NCBI GenBank assembly: GCA_019422525.1
Contig: JAHZDE010000001.1
Span: 310,001-374,000 of the forward strand
DNA length: 64,000 bases
Reading direction: 5' to 3'
DNA from: Clostridiales bacterium
GTDB lineage: Bacteria; Bacillota; Clostridia; Oscillospirales; Acutalibacteraceae
Shown here: in pieces, positions 24,738 to 33,014 of the stretch
Position numbering within the stretch: position 1 is the first letter of the stretch
Layout of the letters: each line of letters opens with the position of its first letter
The notes under the pieces: model-generated
Database searches by the model: none
Told to the model about the DNA's origin: nothing
The model's input: only the letters and a program-made list of their open reading frames with translations
Program-made: the position numbers and the translations under genes

Positions 24738-24773
24738 GTATATCATATAACAACGCCAATTTCACAAGGCCTT

Positions 24774-25238
24774 TTATGGATTGGTGGGCACACTGGTAAG
24801 CTGCGGGCCACAATCTACAGAATTAGGGCATATATTATAGATAATCCCTTCCTTGGAAACCATAGAGATTGGAATCGAGGGAACCATCTTGTGAATGGTA
24901 TCTACAAAACCGTTGATAGGCGCTTCTGCCATGCCGGTAACCACATGGATAGCTCCCACCTGTTTCATAAAGCCTACGGCAATCAGTGCCGCGTCGTCGT
25001 GAAAAAACACCGTCATTTCTGCGGAAGCATCCCGTGCCGTCTGGCGTAAGTATTCCAGCTCTTCTCCGTTGGCATCGTATCCGGCGGATACAGGCTGCAC
25101 ACAAAGGACCTGCAAATCTGTATGGTGTGAATCGGCAAGGCGCCGTCCGGTACGGATGAGGCGGTCACAATCTTTCTGTCCGGTTACACAAACCAAAATG
25201 GACGTGTGTTTAGGCGGTGTTTTTTGCTTTCGTTTCAC
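24774..25238 (-). CDS. Universal stress protein / KdpD Usp-like domain protein
   Basis: 154 residues. The N-terminus KHTSILVCVTGQKDCDRLIRTGRRLADSHHTDLQVLCVQPV is like the UspA-type domain found in the sensor kinase KdpD; DANGEELEYLRQTARDASAEMTVFFHDDA and ALIAVGFMKQVGAIHVVTGM follow. No kinase domain is present, so it is a stand-alone Usp-type protein that may bind ATP or c-di-AMP (inference from the family). The GTG at 25238 has AAGGAGG seven bases upstream, better than the TTG 11 codons earlier. A 12-base match to the MarR operator lies just upstream (about 25266-25277). Confidence 0.75.
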   Translation of the reverse strand: MKRKQKTPPKHTSILVCVTGQKDCDRLIRTGRRLADSHHTDLQVLCVQPVSAGYDANGEELEYLRQTARDASAEMTVFFHDDAALIAVGFMKQVGAIHVVTGMAEAPINGFVDTIHKMVPSIPISMVSKEGIIYNICPNSVDCGPQLTSVPTNP

Positions 25239-25428
25239 GCTGTAACCTCCTTCCCTATAGCAATGGGTCAATTGCCACTAACACTGTGACAATGACGCGC
25301 AAAACAAGTGCAGCAGAAAAATTCCAATATAAGTATATTCAATTGGCATAATTTTATGGTAACGGGCCATGTATAAAATGTTAATATATTATGAAATAAA
25401 GAGTAGAGGATTCGCCGTCATTTTCTAC

Positions 25429-25465
25429 AAAGAAAAGGCACACAGTCCTAAGTGGACCGTGTGCC
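25429..25465 (-). terminator. Terminator of the M23 gene
   Basis: On the minus strand GGCACAC-GTCC / GGAC-GTGTGCC interrupted by one mismatch, then TTTTCTTT. The remaining gap 25239-25428 holds no further recognisable feature apart from the operator-like half-site. Confidence 0.8.
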
Positions 25466-25506
25466 CAAAGTGAATGGTAGCGCCCCTCATCGTCGGCGGG
25501 GGCAGG

Positions 25507-26238
25507 TTATGATTCTTCCGTCATCAGGACAGACAGCGGATCAATACATTCGTTATCACGATGCATTTCCAAATGAAAATGCGGGCCGTCAGCAGATTCC
25601 ACCGGGCATTCCCCTACTATTCCCAGTTCATCTCCGGCATTGACGGATTGTCCGGCTTCTACCAGAATTTTATCGTCAAGTCCGCAATACCAGACCTGCG
25701 TGTCACCGTGGGTGATGATGACCACATTGCCCAGAGAAGCATCCTCTCGTACCTCATCCACCGTGCCTTCTGCCATGGATTTTACGGATTCTCCTGTTTC
25801 GGCCTCAAAGTCTACGCCGTTATGGACGCGCCAGTCCCGCATAGTGTCAGAATACACCAATTCTCCCTCACTGAACCGTTTGGAAACCTTTTGCCCAACC
25901 GGGAATGAAACCTCCAGTTCTTCTATGGGGGTTACCGCAGGCTCCGGTGCAGGAGTCGCAGACGCTTCTTCTGTAGAGGAAGAAACCGCTTCAGCAGCAG
26001 TAGGCTTATCAGATTCAGGGGAAGGCGTGGAGGCCGGTTCCGGAGTTGGAGTGGCAGAAGGCTGCGTTTCGGAGATTGAGACAGGAGAATCAATGATTTG
26101 GGGTTCCTGGACAACGCTGTCATAGGCAGCCCACGCGGCAACGCCAATGGCAATGAGACAAATGCCTGCTGCTATGGTAAAGCCGCGGGTTTGCCGTGAT
26201 TTGTTTTTTGCAGTGAAATTAGGGTGTTTATTTTTCAT
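25507..26238 (-). CDS. Membrane-anchored M23 peptidase-like protein
   Basis: 243 residues. Basic N-terminus, one membrane segment (FTIAAGICLIAIGVAAWAAY, about 20-39), a long Pro/Thr/Ser/Glu-rich linker (about 50-105), then an M23 (LytM) domain. Metal ligands are intact: HNGVDFEA (His, Asp), and HFHLEM (HxH) near residue 222. The domain should cut peptide cross-links in peptidoglycan. The architecture (short TM protein, acidic linker, LytM) recalls SpoIIQ, but no spoIIIAH or spore genes are near, so I leave it unnamed. GGAAAGG precedes the ATG; promoter at 26285-26313. Confidence 0.9.
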   Translation of the reverse strand: MKNKHPNFTAKNKSRQTRGFTIAAGICLIAIGVAAWAAYDSVVQEPQIIDSPVSISETQPSATPTPEPASTPSPESDKPTAAEAVSSSTEEASATPAPEPAVTPIEELEVSFPVGQKVSKRFSEGELVYSDTMRDWRVHNGVDFEAETGESVKSMAEGTVDEVREDASLGNVVIITHGDTQVWYCGLDDKILVEAGQSVNAGDELGIVGECPVESADGPHFHLEMHRDNECIDPLSVLMTEES

Positions 26239-26284
26239 AATTCTTCAGGCCTTTCCGCGCCTTGCCGGATATTTGGTGCCGGCA

Positions 26285-26313
26285 GTTATAGGACAGGCGC
26301 AATGAATTGACAA
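26285..26313 (-). promoter_or_regulatory. Promoter of the M23 gene
   Basis: Minus strand TTGTCA, 17-base spacer, TATAAC. Confidence 0.6.
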
Positions 26314-26380
26314 TGGATTGACATTGCTATTCTGGCCTGAAGAAGAGGAAAATATGCAGAAAAATTAAAATAAAAACACG

Positions 26381-26411
26381 AAAAAGGATCGGAAGAAATC
26401 CGATCCTTTTT
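26381..26411. terminator. Orphan intrinsic terminator
   Basis: Arms AAAAAGGATCGG / CCGATCCTTTTT. The minus strand continues CGTGTTTTTATTTT. No annotated gene ends here on either strand, since the flanking genes diverge. Confidence 0.75.
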
Positions 26412-26446
26412 CATTAGCTTGAGGGGTATATTGAGGAGGGTAGAAC

Positions 26447-26494
26447 ATGTATCCAAGAATGGTGCGGCTCCATCTGAATACGGTATTATTATAG
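26447..26494 (+). CDS. Possible 15-residue micropeptide
   Basis: ATG preceded by GAGGAGGG at six bases, reading MYPRMVRLHLNTVLL then TAG. The ribosome site is stronger than most in the window, but no promoter is evident between the hairpin and this ORF. It may be chance; alternatively the complementary strand is a small RNA with a CCCTCCTC anti-Shine-Dalgarno tract. Confidence 0.25.
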   Translation: MYPRMVRLHLNTVLL

Positions 26495-26571
26495 ACAGCA
26501 GAAATCAATAATTTGTGAATACTCTGTAAATTGTTCATTAAATAAAAGTTAAAAACAAAAAGAAAAAAGTT

Positions 26572-26586
26572 CAAACAAATGTTTTG
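26572..26586. promoter_or_regulatory. Probable LexA (SOS) box of lexA
   Basis: CAAACAAATGTTTTG, close to the Gram-positive SOS box CGAAC-N4-GTTCG, overlapping the -35. It fits autoregulation of lexA. Confidence 0.65.
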
Positions 26587-26612
26587 TATTTGGAAGTGTT
26601 TTATGGTATACT
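26584..26612 (+). promoter_or_regulatory. Promoter of lexA
   Basis: TTGTAT, 17-base spacer, TATACT, 74 bases before the ATG. Confidence 0.7.
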
Positions 26613-26685
26613 GAGAGAGTAAAAATTGGGAGATAACTGGAAAAAACAGGATTTCATATAAGTTAAGTGATAGGAGGCAGAAAAA

Positions 26686-27273
26686 ATGAAAAAACTGAGT
26701 AAAAGCCAGCAAAAGATATATGATTTTTTGAAAGAAAAAGCTCAGTACGGCGTGCCGCCGTCAGTGCGGGAAATTTGCGCGGCAACCGGGTTGAAATCGA
26801 CTTCTACCGTACATGCCCATCTGCGGACCCTGGAAGAGCTGGGATATATTTCACGTCAAGCAGGATTAAACCGTTCCATCCGAATTGAAGGGGCGGAGGA
26901 AACCACACAAGTGCCGATTCTGGGCCGTGTGACTGCCGGTATGCCGATTTTGGCGGTGGAAGAAATCCAGGGATATTTGCCCTACTCTGCCAAACATGCG
27001 GGAGGAAAAGAACTATTTGCCCTGCATGTGGAAGGAATGAGCATGAAGAATGCCGGAATTCTGGACGGGGATTATGTGGTGGCAGAAAAAACGCCTACCG
27101 CAGATGATGGCGCTATCGTGGTGGCTATGATTGAAGATGAGGCTACCGTCAAGCGTTTGTATCGGGAAAAAGACTGCATTCGCCTGCAGCCGGAAAATCC
27201 GGATTTTGAGCCGATTTATTCTCGTGAAGTAACGGTTTTGGGAAAAGTAGTGGCTGTTTTACGGTATTATTGA
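26686..27273 (+). CDS. lexA: LexA repressor
   Basis: 195-residue SOS repressor and self-cleaving protease. N-terminal winged helix: SKSQQKIYDFLKEKAQYGVPPSVREICAATGLKSTSTVHAHLRTLEELGYI. Cleavage site Ala-Gly in RVTAGMPILA (about residue 86). Catalytic Ser in VEGMSMKNAGI and Lys in EATVKRLYRE. All functional residues are present. AGGAGG is nine bases before the ATG. An SOS-like box overlaps the promoter. Confidence 0.97.
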   Translation: MKKLSKSQQKIYDFLKEKAQYGVPPSVREICAATGLKSTSTVHAHLRTLEELGYISRQAGLNRSIRIEGAEETTQVPILGRVTAGMPILAVEEIQGYLPYSAKHAGGKELFALHVEGMSMKNAGILDGDYVVAEKTPTADDGAIVVAMIEDEATVKRLYREKDCIRLQPENPDFEPIYSREVTVLGKVVAVLRYY

Positions 27274-27303
27274 TTTTACAATACTCATAAAATTATACAA
27301 TAG

Positions 27304-27332
27304 TTGAAGAAAAATACCAAACATGTTATACT
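27304..27332 (+). promoter_or_regulatory. Promoter of the small membrane protein gene
   Basis: TTGAAG, 17-base spacer, TATACT. Confidence 0.6.
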
Positions 27333-27379
27333 ATATCTGTAAGTTTAAATCCCTGTGTTTTGAGTAAGGAGTGATAATC

Positions 27380-27700
27380 ATGCTCGAAAGGATTCAAAAG
27401 ACAGAAGTATTTTTCTTCGTTCTGGCTTTGGCTGAAATGTTGCTGTGGGTAGCCATGGTGATTGCAGGCTGGGGCAATTCTAACCAGATTTTTATTATTT
27501 TGCAATGGTTTGCAGTTTTTGTCGCGGTGTTATCATTGCTTTTGATGCAGGTGCTTCGACTGGTGCGGAAAGATTTGACAGAACATCTTCATCGGAGCAA
27601 CGAGGAAATGGAAGAGCTGAATCATCGGCTGGATCAGCTGGAAGAAAAATATTGTGCGCTACAGTCTCAGCAAACAAGTGAAACTTCTAATCAATCCTGA
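27380..27700 (+). CDS. Small membrane protein with coiled-coil tail
   Basis: 106 residues, not recognised. Two membrane segments (FFFVLALAEMLLWVAMVIAGW and IFIILQWFAVFVAVLSLLLMQVL) form a hairpin, followed by a charged heptad-like helix (VRKDLTEHLHRSNEEMEELNHRLDQLEEKYCALQSQ) predicted to be cytoplasmic and coiled. AAGGAG lies eight bases before the ATG at 27380. It has its own promoter and terminator. It sits next to lexA; a LexA-linked role such as a division inhibitor is conceivable, but there is no direct evidence for it. Confidence 0.75.
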   Translation: MLERIQKTEVFFFVLALAEMLLWVAMVIAGWGNSNQIFIILQWFAVFVAVLSLLLMQVLRLVRKDLTEHLHRSNEEMEELNHRLDQLEEKYCALQSQQTSETSNQS

Positions 27701-27752
27701 CTTTACTGATACATAAAATATATTATAGAGACATCAATTTTATTTTTAAAAG

Positions 27753-27796
27753 AAAACGGAGTACAAAGTGGTTTGGGCCTTTGTACTCCGTTTTTT
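27753..27796. terminator. Bidirectional terminator
   Basis: Sixteen-base perfect arms AAAACGGAGTACAAAG / CTTTGTACTCCGTTTT between convergent genes. Confidence 0.9.
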
Positions 27797-27923
27797 GAAT
27801 AGTGCTGATAGTATTATTTTTGATACAGGTATGCTGCCGGTATCCAATGAATATCAAGAGATACAGAAAGCAAAGTCCGACAGTCAAAAGGATGGATCTT
27901 TTTCGCTAATATCCTTATCGGTG

Positions 27924-28448
27924 TTAAGAGACAGACGCGTCTGCTTCTCCTACTAATTCCAAAATTCTCTCAACTACTACAGAAGCCGGTGCGCCGGAGG
28001 GGACAATTTTATCGGCCGCTTGGCGATAGAGAGGCATCCGCTGTTGATACAGAGAAGTAATAAATTCTTGCCGATCTGGCCGTTGGAGGAGAGGCCGGTG
28101 CGTATCGAATTTCAGCCTCTCCTGCAAAGCAGCAAGGGGCGTGTCTAAAAGAAGAATGGTGCCGCTTTGTTTTAGCAGCCGAACATTTTCAGGATTCAGT
28201 ACGGTACCGCCTCCGCATGCAATCACAAGCCCCTGCTTTTGGGAGAGAGAAAGGGCGGCCTGCGTTTCCATCTGACGAAAAGCAGATTCTCCCAAAGAAG
28301 AAAAAATTTCCGGTATGGTGGTTCGCTGTTCTAATTCAATAAAGCTGTCCATATCCACAAATTCGCGCTGGCTGACCGTGGCCAAACGCCGCCCAATGGT
28401 ACTTTTCCCGCATCCCATAAAGCCGCAAAGAATCAAGTTCTGACTCAT
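27924..28448 (-). CDS. aroK: Shikimate kinase
   Basis: 174-residue P-loop kinase forming shikimate 3-phosphate. Walker A GFMGCGKSTIGRRLA near residue 8; DMDSFIE (shikimate Asp), IPEIFSSLGESAFRQMET (R and E for shikimate), ACGGGTVLNPENV, DTHRPLL (lid). GGGAGGAAATAAA is upstream of the ATG at 28448, overlapping the aroE stop, so the pair is translationally coupled. Confidence 0.96.
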   Translation of the reverse strand: MSQNLILCGFMGCGKSTIGRRLATVSQREFVDMDSFIELEQRTTIPEIFSSLGESAFRQMETQAALSLSQKQGLVIACGGGTVLNPENVRLLKQSGTILLLDTPLAALQERLKFDTHRPLLQRPDRQEFITSLYQQRMPLYRQAADKIVPSGAPASVVVERILELVGEADASVS

Positions 28449-28449
28449 T

Positions 28450-29355
28450 TTATTTCCTCCCAAAGTTTTTTTCCATTTCCTCCACGGTTTCGCAAACCAG
28501 CTTTTCCATATCTTCCGGACGGAAAGAGAAACCATTCCAGATTTCCTGCGCAGCTGCGGCCTGCCATACCAGCATAGCCATTCCGTGAATAGCAGGGATG
28601 CCAAGCTCCTGAGCAATTTGTAGCAGACGTGTCTCGTGGGGATTATATACGGCATCAAATACGGCTTCGCAATGGGAAACTACCTGAGCAGAAACCGGGC
28701 AGTCTGTAATGGCGGGATACATTCCTACACTTGTACAATTTAAGAGAAGATGGAAGTGAGAAGCAGATGGACTTTGAGCGTCATTTTCCAGCTGGGTATA
28801 AGAAACTACGCGAAAATGACCGTGTTTCCCTAACTGTAAAGCATATTCGGAGAGAGAATTACACAAGTCTTTGGCGTTTGCAAAGCTGTGTTCCCGAACA
28901 GCAAAGGTAATTTGAGGTTCTCCACAGGCCTCAGTTAATGCAAAAGCAACAGCACGAGCAGCTCCTCCGCTTCCCAGTAGCAGGCAAGCACCGTCAGGCT
29001 GGACACCAGATGCCTGTAACGCTTTCAGACAGCCAATTCCATCGGTTGTATACCCGATAGCTTTTCCGTTTTCTATGGATACTGTATTTACTGAGCCAAA
29101 GGCGCGTGCTTGCGGGCTGCATTCATCCAACAAAGGAATAATAGCCTGTTTGTGGGGAATGGTTACATTGAATCCACGAAGGCAGCGTAAAGACTCCATG
29201 TTTTCTTTCAATTTTTCAGGGGCAATATCCATGACTTCATAAGGCTGGCTGTCCTTTCCAGAGAGACAAAATAGCCTTTTATGAATAAAAGGAGACATGG
29301 TGTGGCCAATAGGATGTCCAATTATCGCAAAACCGTAAGAATTTTTTGTGCACAT
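28450..29355 (-). CDS. aroE: Shikimate dehydrogenase
   Basis: 301-residue NADP-dependent enzyme of the chorismate pathway. Shikimate-binding SPFIHKR, FNVTIPHKQAIIPLLDE (catalytic Lys), GSVNTV and GYTTDGIGCLKAL; nucleotide-binding LLLGSGGAARAVAFAL; NCTSVGMYP; DAVYNPHETRLL; GIPAIHGMAMLVWQAA. The ATG at 29355 is chosen; a GTG at 29370 touches the AAGGAG and is less likely. It is followed one base later by aroK. Confidence 0.95.
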   Translation of the reverse strand: MCTKNSYGFAIIGHPIGHTMSPFIHKRLFCLSGKDSQPYEVMDIAPEKLKENMESLRCLRGFNVTIPHKQAIIPLLDECSPQARAFGSVNTVSIENGKAIGYTTDGIGCLKALQASGVQPDGACLLLGSGGAARAVAFALTEACGEPQITFAVREHSFANAKDLCNSLSEYALQLGKHGHFRVVSYTQLENDAQSPSASHFHLLLNCTSVGMYPAITDCPVSAQVVSHCEAVFDAVYNPHETRLLQIAQELGIPAIHGMAMLVWQAAAAQEIWNGFSFRPEDMEKLVCETVEEMEKNFGRK

Positions 29356-29420
29356 AGTACAAAATCGCACTCCTTATATAATAATTACAGGAAAAAAACA
29401 CAATATTTTTCAAATTGATA

Positions 29421-29449
29421 TTGACAAAGACAGTTTTTGCTAATAATAT
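29421..29449 (+). promoter_or_regulatory. Promoter of acpP
   Basis: TTGACA, 17-base spacer, TAATAT, with a long leader of about 155 bases to the acpP start. Confidence 0.6.
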
Positions 29450-29610
29450 TTTGGTATGGAAAGAACAAATCTCACCCGCTGCAAAATTTCTGGTGATAAA
29501 AAACCTGCCTGAATTGTAGCACACCCGGTCGTGATTTGTCCATAGCAACCCATTGCTGTGCGGCGATAGCCGCAGACTATTCCACAATAAGACAAAGGAG
29601 GCAACGGATT

Positions 29611-29838
29611 ATGGTATTTGAGAAGGTAAAGGCGATCCTCAGCGAGCAGTTCGACGTAGAGGAAGACACCATCACCAACGACACCACCATTACTGAGGAT
29701 TTGGGTGCAGATTCTCTGGATGTGGTAGACCTTCTGATGTCCATCGAGGATGAGTTCGAAATCGAAGTGCCCGACACTGAGATCGAGAATATCAAAACCG
29801 TCGGTGAGCTGGTTAAGTACATCGAGGATCACGTTTGA
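29611..29838 (+). CDS. acpP: Acyl carrier protein
   Basis: 75-residue acidic four-helix protein. The phosphopantetheine Ser is in DLGADSLDVVDLLMSIEDEFEIEVPD. AAAGGAGG precedes the ATG at 29611. Surrounding fatty-acid genes are absent, so it stands alone with its own promoter and terminator. Confidence 0.96.
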   Translation: MVFEKVKAILSEQFDVEEDTITNDTTITEDLGADSLDVVDLLMSIEDEFEIEVPDTEIENIKTVGELVKYIEDHV

Positions 29839-29862
29839 TTTCTGCCTGTTTGGGACGTTCAG

Positions 29863-29902
29863 TCCGCTGTGGCTCCCCTTTGGGGGAGCCCAGCGGATTT
29901 TT
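29863..29902 (+). terminator. Terminator of acpP
   Basis: TCCGCTG-GCTCCCC / GGGGAGC-CAGCGGA with a two-base bulge, then TTTTT. Confidence 0.87.
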
Positions 29903-29956
29903 GCGTTTTAGGGGGATTGTGAAAGAAAAGATTTGTGGAAGGATGGATTTTTCTGG

Positions 29957-29985
29957 TTGAAATCCGCTATTTAAAACAGTATAAT
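29957..29985 (+). promoter_or_regulatory. Promoter of the decarboxylase subunit operon
   Basis: TTGAAA, 17-base spacer, TATAAT. Confidence 0.72.
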
Positions 29986-30043
29986 AAGAGGGATTCAGGC
30001 GGTTTTACCCGCTAATTTTATCAATAAAGGAGAGTTAAACCTG

Positions 30044-31183
30044 TTGAGTGATTTTTCATTCCTGACCGACGGCGTCGTCTACATGGCTCAGCATTGGAAT
30101 ATGCTGATTATGTGGCTCATCGGTGGACTGCTTATCTGGCTGGCTATTAAAAAGGATTTTGAACCAGCTTTGCTGCTTCCCATGGGTTTTGGCGCCATTT
30201 TGGTCAACCTGCCTCTTCCCGGTGTGCTTGGGGATAACGGTATTGTTCAGTGGCTGTTCGAGCATGGTATTGAAGCTTCTGAGGCATTTCCACTGCTGCT
30301 GTTTGTGGGAATCGGCGCCATGATTGATTTTGGCCCGCTGCTTTCTAACCCCAAAATGCTGCTGTTTGGCGGCGCTGCACAATTTGGTATTTTCTTTACG
30401 GTTTTGCTGGCTGTCATGCTGGGATTCCCATTGAAGGATGCCATGAGTGCCGGTGTCATCGGTGCGGCAGACGGTCCGACCTCCATTCTCGTTTCGCAGC
30501 AGCTGCAGAGCAATTATATGGGTGCCATTGCAGTGGCTGCCTATTCCTACATGGCACTGGTTCCCATTATCCAGCCTATGGCTATTCGCCTGGTTACCAC
30601 TCAAAAGGAACGTCAGATTCGGATGCCTTATAATCCCCAGTCTGTTTCCCGTACTACCAAGATTTTGTTCCCCATTGTGGTAACGCTGATTGCCGGCCTG
30701 ATTGCTCCCGATTCTGTTGCATTGGTGGGCTTCCTCATGTTCGGTAACCTGATTCGTGAATGTGGCAAGCTGGAAACCCTGTCTCAAACGGCACAGGGAC
30801 CGCTGGCAAACCTGATTACAATTTTCTTAGGTATTACCATCGCCTTCCAGATGCAGGCGGACAAGTTCCTCAATTGGGGCACTTTGTTGATTATGGCACT
30901 GGGCTTGGTAGCCTTTATTTTCGACACCATCGGCGGCGTGGTATTTGCCAAAATTTTGAACCTGTTCCTGCCTAAGGGAAAGAAAATCAATCCTATGGTT
31001 GGCGGCGCAGGCATCTCTGCTTTCCCCATGAGCGCCAGAGTGATTCAGAAAATGGCGCTGAAAGAAGACAATCAAAACCATCTGCTTATGCATGCTGTAG
31101 GCGCTAATGTAGCCGGACAGATTGGCTCTGTGGTTGCAGGCGGCATCATCCTGTCTTTGGCAAGAATTTGGGGGTTGATGTAA
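30044..31183 (+). CDS. Na+-translocating decarboxylase beta subunit (OadB/GcdB/MmdB family)
   Basis: 379 residues, about ten membrane spans. The beta subunits decarboxylate carboxybiotin and couple this to Na+ export. Seen: IGGLLIWLAIKKDFEPALLLPMGFGAILVNLP, FVGIGAMIDFGPLLSNPK, GAADGPTSILVSQQL (with the conserved Asp), AVAAYSYMALVPIIQPMAIRLVTT, PLANLITIFLGITIAFQMQ, NPMVGGAGISAFPMSARV and HAVGANVAGQIGSVVAGG. It starts with TTG, with GGAGAG nine bases upstream. The carboxyltransferase alpha and biotin subunits are not in the window, so the substrate (oxaloacetate, glutaconyl- or methylmalonyl-CoA) cannot be assigned. Confidence 0.93.
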   Translation: MSDFSFLTDGVVYMAQHWNMLIMWLIGGLLIWLAIKKDFEPALLLPMGFGAILVNLPLPGVLGDNGIVQWLFEHGIEASEAFPLLLFVGIGAMIDFGPLLSNPKMLLFGGAAQFGIFFTVLLAVMLGFPLKDAMSAGVIGAADGPTSILVSQQLQSNYMGAIAVAAYSYMALVPIIQPMAIRLVTTQKERQIRMPYNPQSVSRTTKILFPIVVTLIAGLIAPDSVALVGFLMFGNLIRECGKLETLSQTAQGPLANLITIFLGITIAFQMQADKFLNWGTLLIMALGLVAFIFDTIGGVVFAKILNLFLPKGKKINPMVGGAGISAFPMSARVIQKMALKEDNQNHLLMHAVGANVAGQIGSVVAGGIILSLARIWGLM

Positions 31184-31184
31184 G

Positions 31185-31376
31185 ATGAAATGGATGATTT
31201 TGAATACATTGGCAAAAGCATTTGACAGCGCTTTGGGTCCGGTCCAGACGGAGGACATTATGAGCGCGTTGGAACTGATGGGCAAAGGAATGTTGGGCAT
31301 CTTTATTGTAATGGTGCTGATTTTCATTCTGATTTATTGCCTGAACCGGTTTACAGGAAACAAAAAAGAGGACTGA
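31185..31376 (+). CDS. OadG-like small subunit of a Na+-pump decarboxylase
   Basis: 63 residues with a single membrane span (LGIFIVMVLIFILIYCL) preceded by ALELMGKGMLG and followed by a short basic tail. The pattern of an N-terminal amphipathic part, E-x-M-x-x-G-x-x-G-I-F, and one span is that of the gamma (OadG) subunits. It starts one base after the beta subunit stop, supporting a functional link. The C-terminal extension found in longer OadG proteins is absent. Confidence 0.75.
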   Translation: MKWMILNTLAKAFDSALGPVQTEDIMSALELMGKGMLGIFIVMVLIFILIYCLNRFTGNKKED

Positions 31377-31426
31377 TTCCGTAAGGAAGCCCTCGGATGA
31401 TATTTCAGAAATAAGGAGCGATTGCT

Positions 31427-32866
31427 TTGGCACAGCAAAAGAAAATGGTGGAAGCTATCACGTCCATGGACGAGGACTTCTCCAAATGGTATACGGATAT
31501 TGTGAAAAAAGCGGAATTGATGGATTATTCCAGCGTCAAGGGCTGCATGGTCATTGAGCCTTACGGCTACGCAATTTGGGAAAACATCCAGAAGGACTTG
31601 GACGCCCGGTTTAAAAAAGTTGGCGTACAGAATGTGTACATGCCGATTTTTATTCCTGAGAGCCTGCTTCAGCGGGAAAAGGACCACGTAGCAGGGTTTG
31701 CTCCCGAAGTGGCCTGGGTTACCCAGGGTGGCCAGGAAGAGCTTGCAGAGCGTCTGTGCGTGCGCCCCACCAGTGAGGTGCTGTTCTGTGAGCATTATCA
31801 GAAGGTCATCAAATCTTGGCGCGACTTGCCTAAGCTCTACAACCAGTGGTGCAGTGTGGTTCGTTGGGAAAAGACTACCCGTCCTTTCCTGCGTTCCTCC
31901 GAGTTTCTGTGGCAGGAAGGCCATACGATGCATGAAACTGCCGAAGAGGCTGAGGAAGAAACCATGCGGATGCTGAAGCTGTATGAAGCTTTCTACCGCG
32001 AGACGCTGGCAATTCCGGCTGTAACCGGCAAAAAGACGGAAAAAGAAAAGTTCGCCGGCGCAAAGGCTACCTATACCATCGAGCCCATGATGCACAACGG
32101 TGTGGCTCTGCAGGGCGGCACCAGCCACTATTTCGGTGACGGATTTGCCAAGAGCTTTGGCATTGCTTTTACCGGGCGTGACAATACCCTTCAGACCCCT
32201 CACCAGACCAGCTGGGGCGTTTCTACCCGTATGATCGGCGCCATCATCATGGTCCACGGCGACGACAACGGTCTGGTACTGCCGCCTCGCATTGCACCGA
32301 TTCAGGTAGTGATTGTGCCTATCGCACAGCATAAGCCCGGCGTATTGGAAAAGAGCCGTGAATTGGCCGACCGTCTGGGCGAGAAGTTCCGCATTAAGCT
32401 GGATGACAGCGAGCAGTCTCCCGGCTGGAAGTTCAGCCAGTATGAGATGCAGGGTGTGCCGCTGCGTTTGGAGATTGGCCCGAAAGATTTGGAGAAAAAT
32501 CAGTGTGTACTGGTCCGCCGCGACAACCGCGAGAAGAGCTTTGTTTCTCTTGATGAGTTGGAGACCAAGATTCCCGAACTGTTGCAGGCAGTCCATGACG
32601 GCATGTACGAGCGTGCTCTCCAGAACCTCCACGATAAGACCTTTGTGGCTCATACCCACGAGGAATTTTTGGATATCGCTGCCAATAAGCCTGGATTTAT
32701 CAAGGCTATGTGGTGCGGCGACAGTGCCTGTGAAGACAAGCTCAAGGAAGAGACAAACGGCGTCAAGTCCCGCTGCATCCCCTTTGAGGAGGAACATCTG
32801 GATGATGTATGTGTGTGCTGCGGCAAGCCTGCCAAGCATATGGTATATTGGGGCCGTCAGTATTAA
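31427..32866 (+). CDS. proS: Prolyl-tRNA synthetase, archaeal/eukaryal type
   Basis: 479-residue class II synthetase of the ProS type 3 group, without the editing insertion of the long bacterial form. Motif 1 region [24 protein letters not shown]; motif 2 [22 protein letters not shown]; motif 3 [18 protein letters not shown]. The anticodon-binding domain begins at [10 protein letters not shown], and the C-terminal zinc-like domain contains [15 protein letters not shown] and [19 protein letters not shown] ending in Tyr, as in this type. It starts with TTG, AAGGAG eight bases upstream. It follows the decarboxylase genes by 50 bases. Confidence 0.96.
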   Translation: MAQQKKMVEAITSMDEDFSKWYTDIVKKAELMDYSSVKGCMVIEPYGYAIWENIQKDLDARFKKVGVQNVYMPIFIPESLLQREKDHVAGFAPEVAWVTQGGQEELAERLCVRPTSEVLFCEHYQKVIKSWRDLPKLYNQWCSVVRWEKTTRPFLRSSEFLWQEGHTMHETAEEAEEETMRMLKLYEAFYRETLAIPAVTGKKTEKEKFAGAKATYTIEPMMHNGVALQGGTSHYFGDGFAKSFGIAFTGRDNTLQTPHQTSWGVSTRMIGAIIMVHGDDNGLVLPPRIAPIQVVIVPIAQHKPGVLEKSRELADRLGEKFRIKLDDSEQSPGWKFSQYEMQGVPLRLEIGPKDLEKNQCVLVRRDNREKSFVSLDELETKIPELLQAVHDGMYERALQNLHDKTFVAHTHEEFLDIAANKPGFIKAMWCGDSACEDKLKEETNGVKSRCIPFEEEHLDDVCVCCGKPAKHMVYWGRQY

Positions 32867-32898
32867 GTCTCTGATATTATTTCCCGTTTGAATAGAAG

Positions 32899-32943
32899 AA
32901 GGGCGTGGTACAGTTTTTTTATGCTGTAGCACGTCCTTTTTAC
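32899..32943 (+). terminator. Terminator of proS
   Basis: AAGGGCGTGGTACAG / CTGTAGCACGTCCTT (with one mismatch and a G-T pair), followed by TTTTT. Confidence 0.82.
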
Positions 32944-33014
32944 TTGCCTTTTCGATGGCAATTTGCTATAATGTTTTCGTCGATACAACGAATGATTTGG
33001 GAAGGATGATAAAT

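Larger units (their letters stand above)
26239..26685. other. 447-base intergenic region between M23 gene and lexA
   Basis: Contains, from left: the M23 promoter (minus), an orphan hairpin terminator (26381-26411), a 15-codon ORF with a strong ribosome site (26447-26494), an A+T-rich stretch, and the lexA promoter with its SOS-like box. No gene of known family is present. Confidence 0.7.

Noticed and set aside
25507..26238. Naming the M23 protein SpoIIQ
   Set aside because: The architecture is similar but there is no spoIIIA/spoIIIAH context and many other anchored M23 proteins look alike.
31334..32932. Minus-strand frame of about 530 codons opposite proS
   Set aside because: Shadow of proS, spanning the proS terminator; no motifs.
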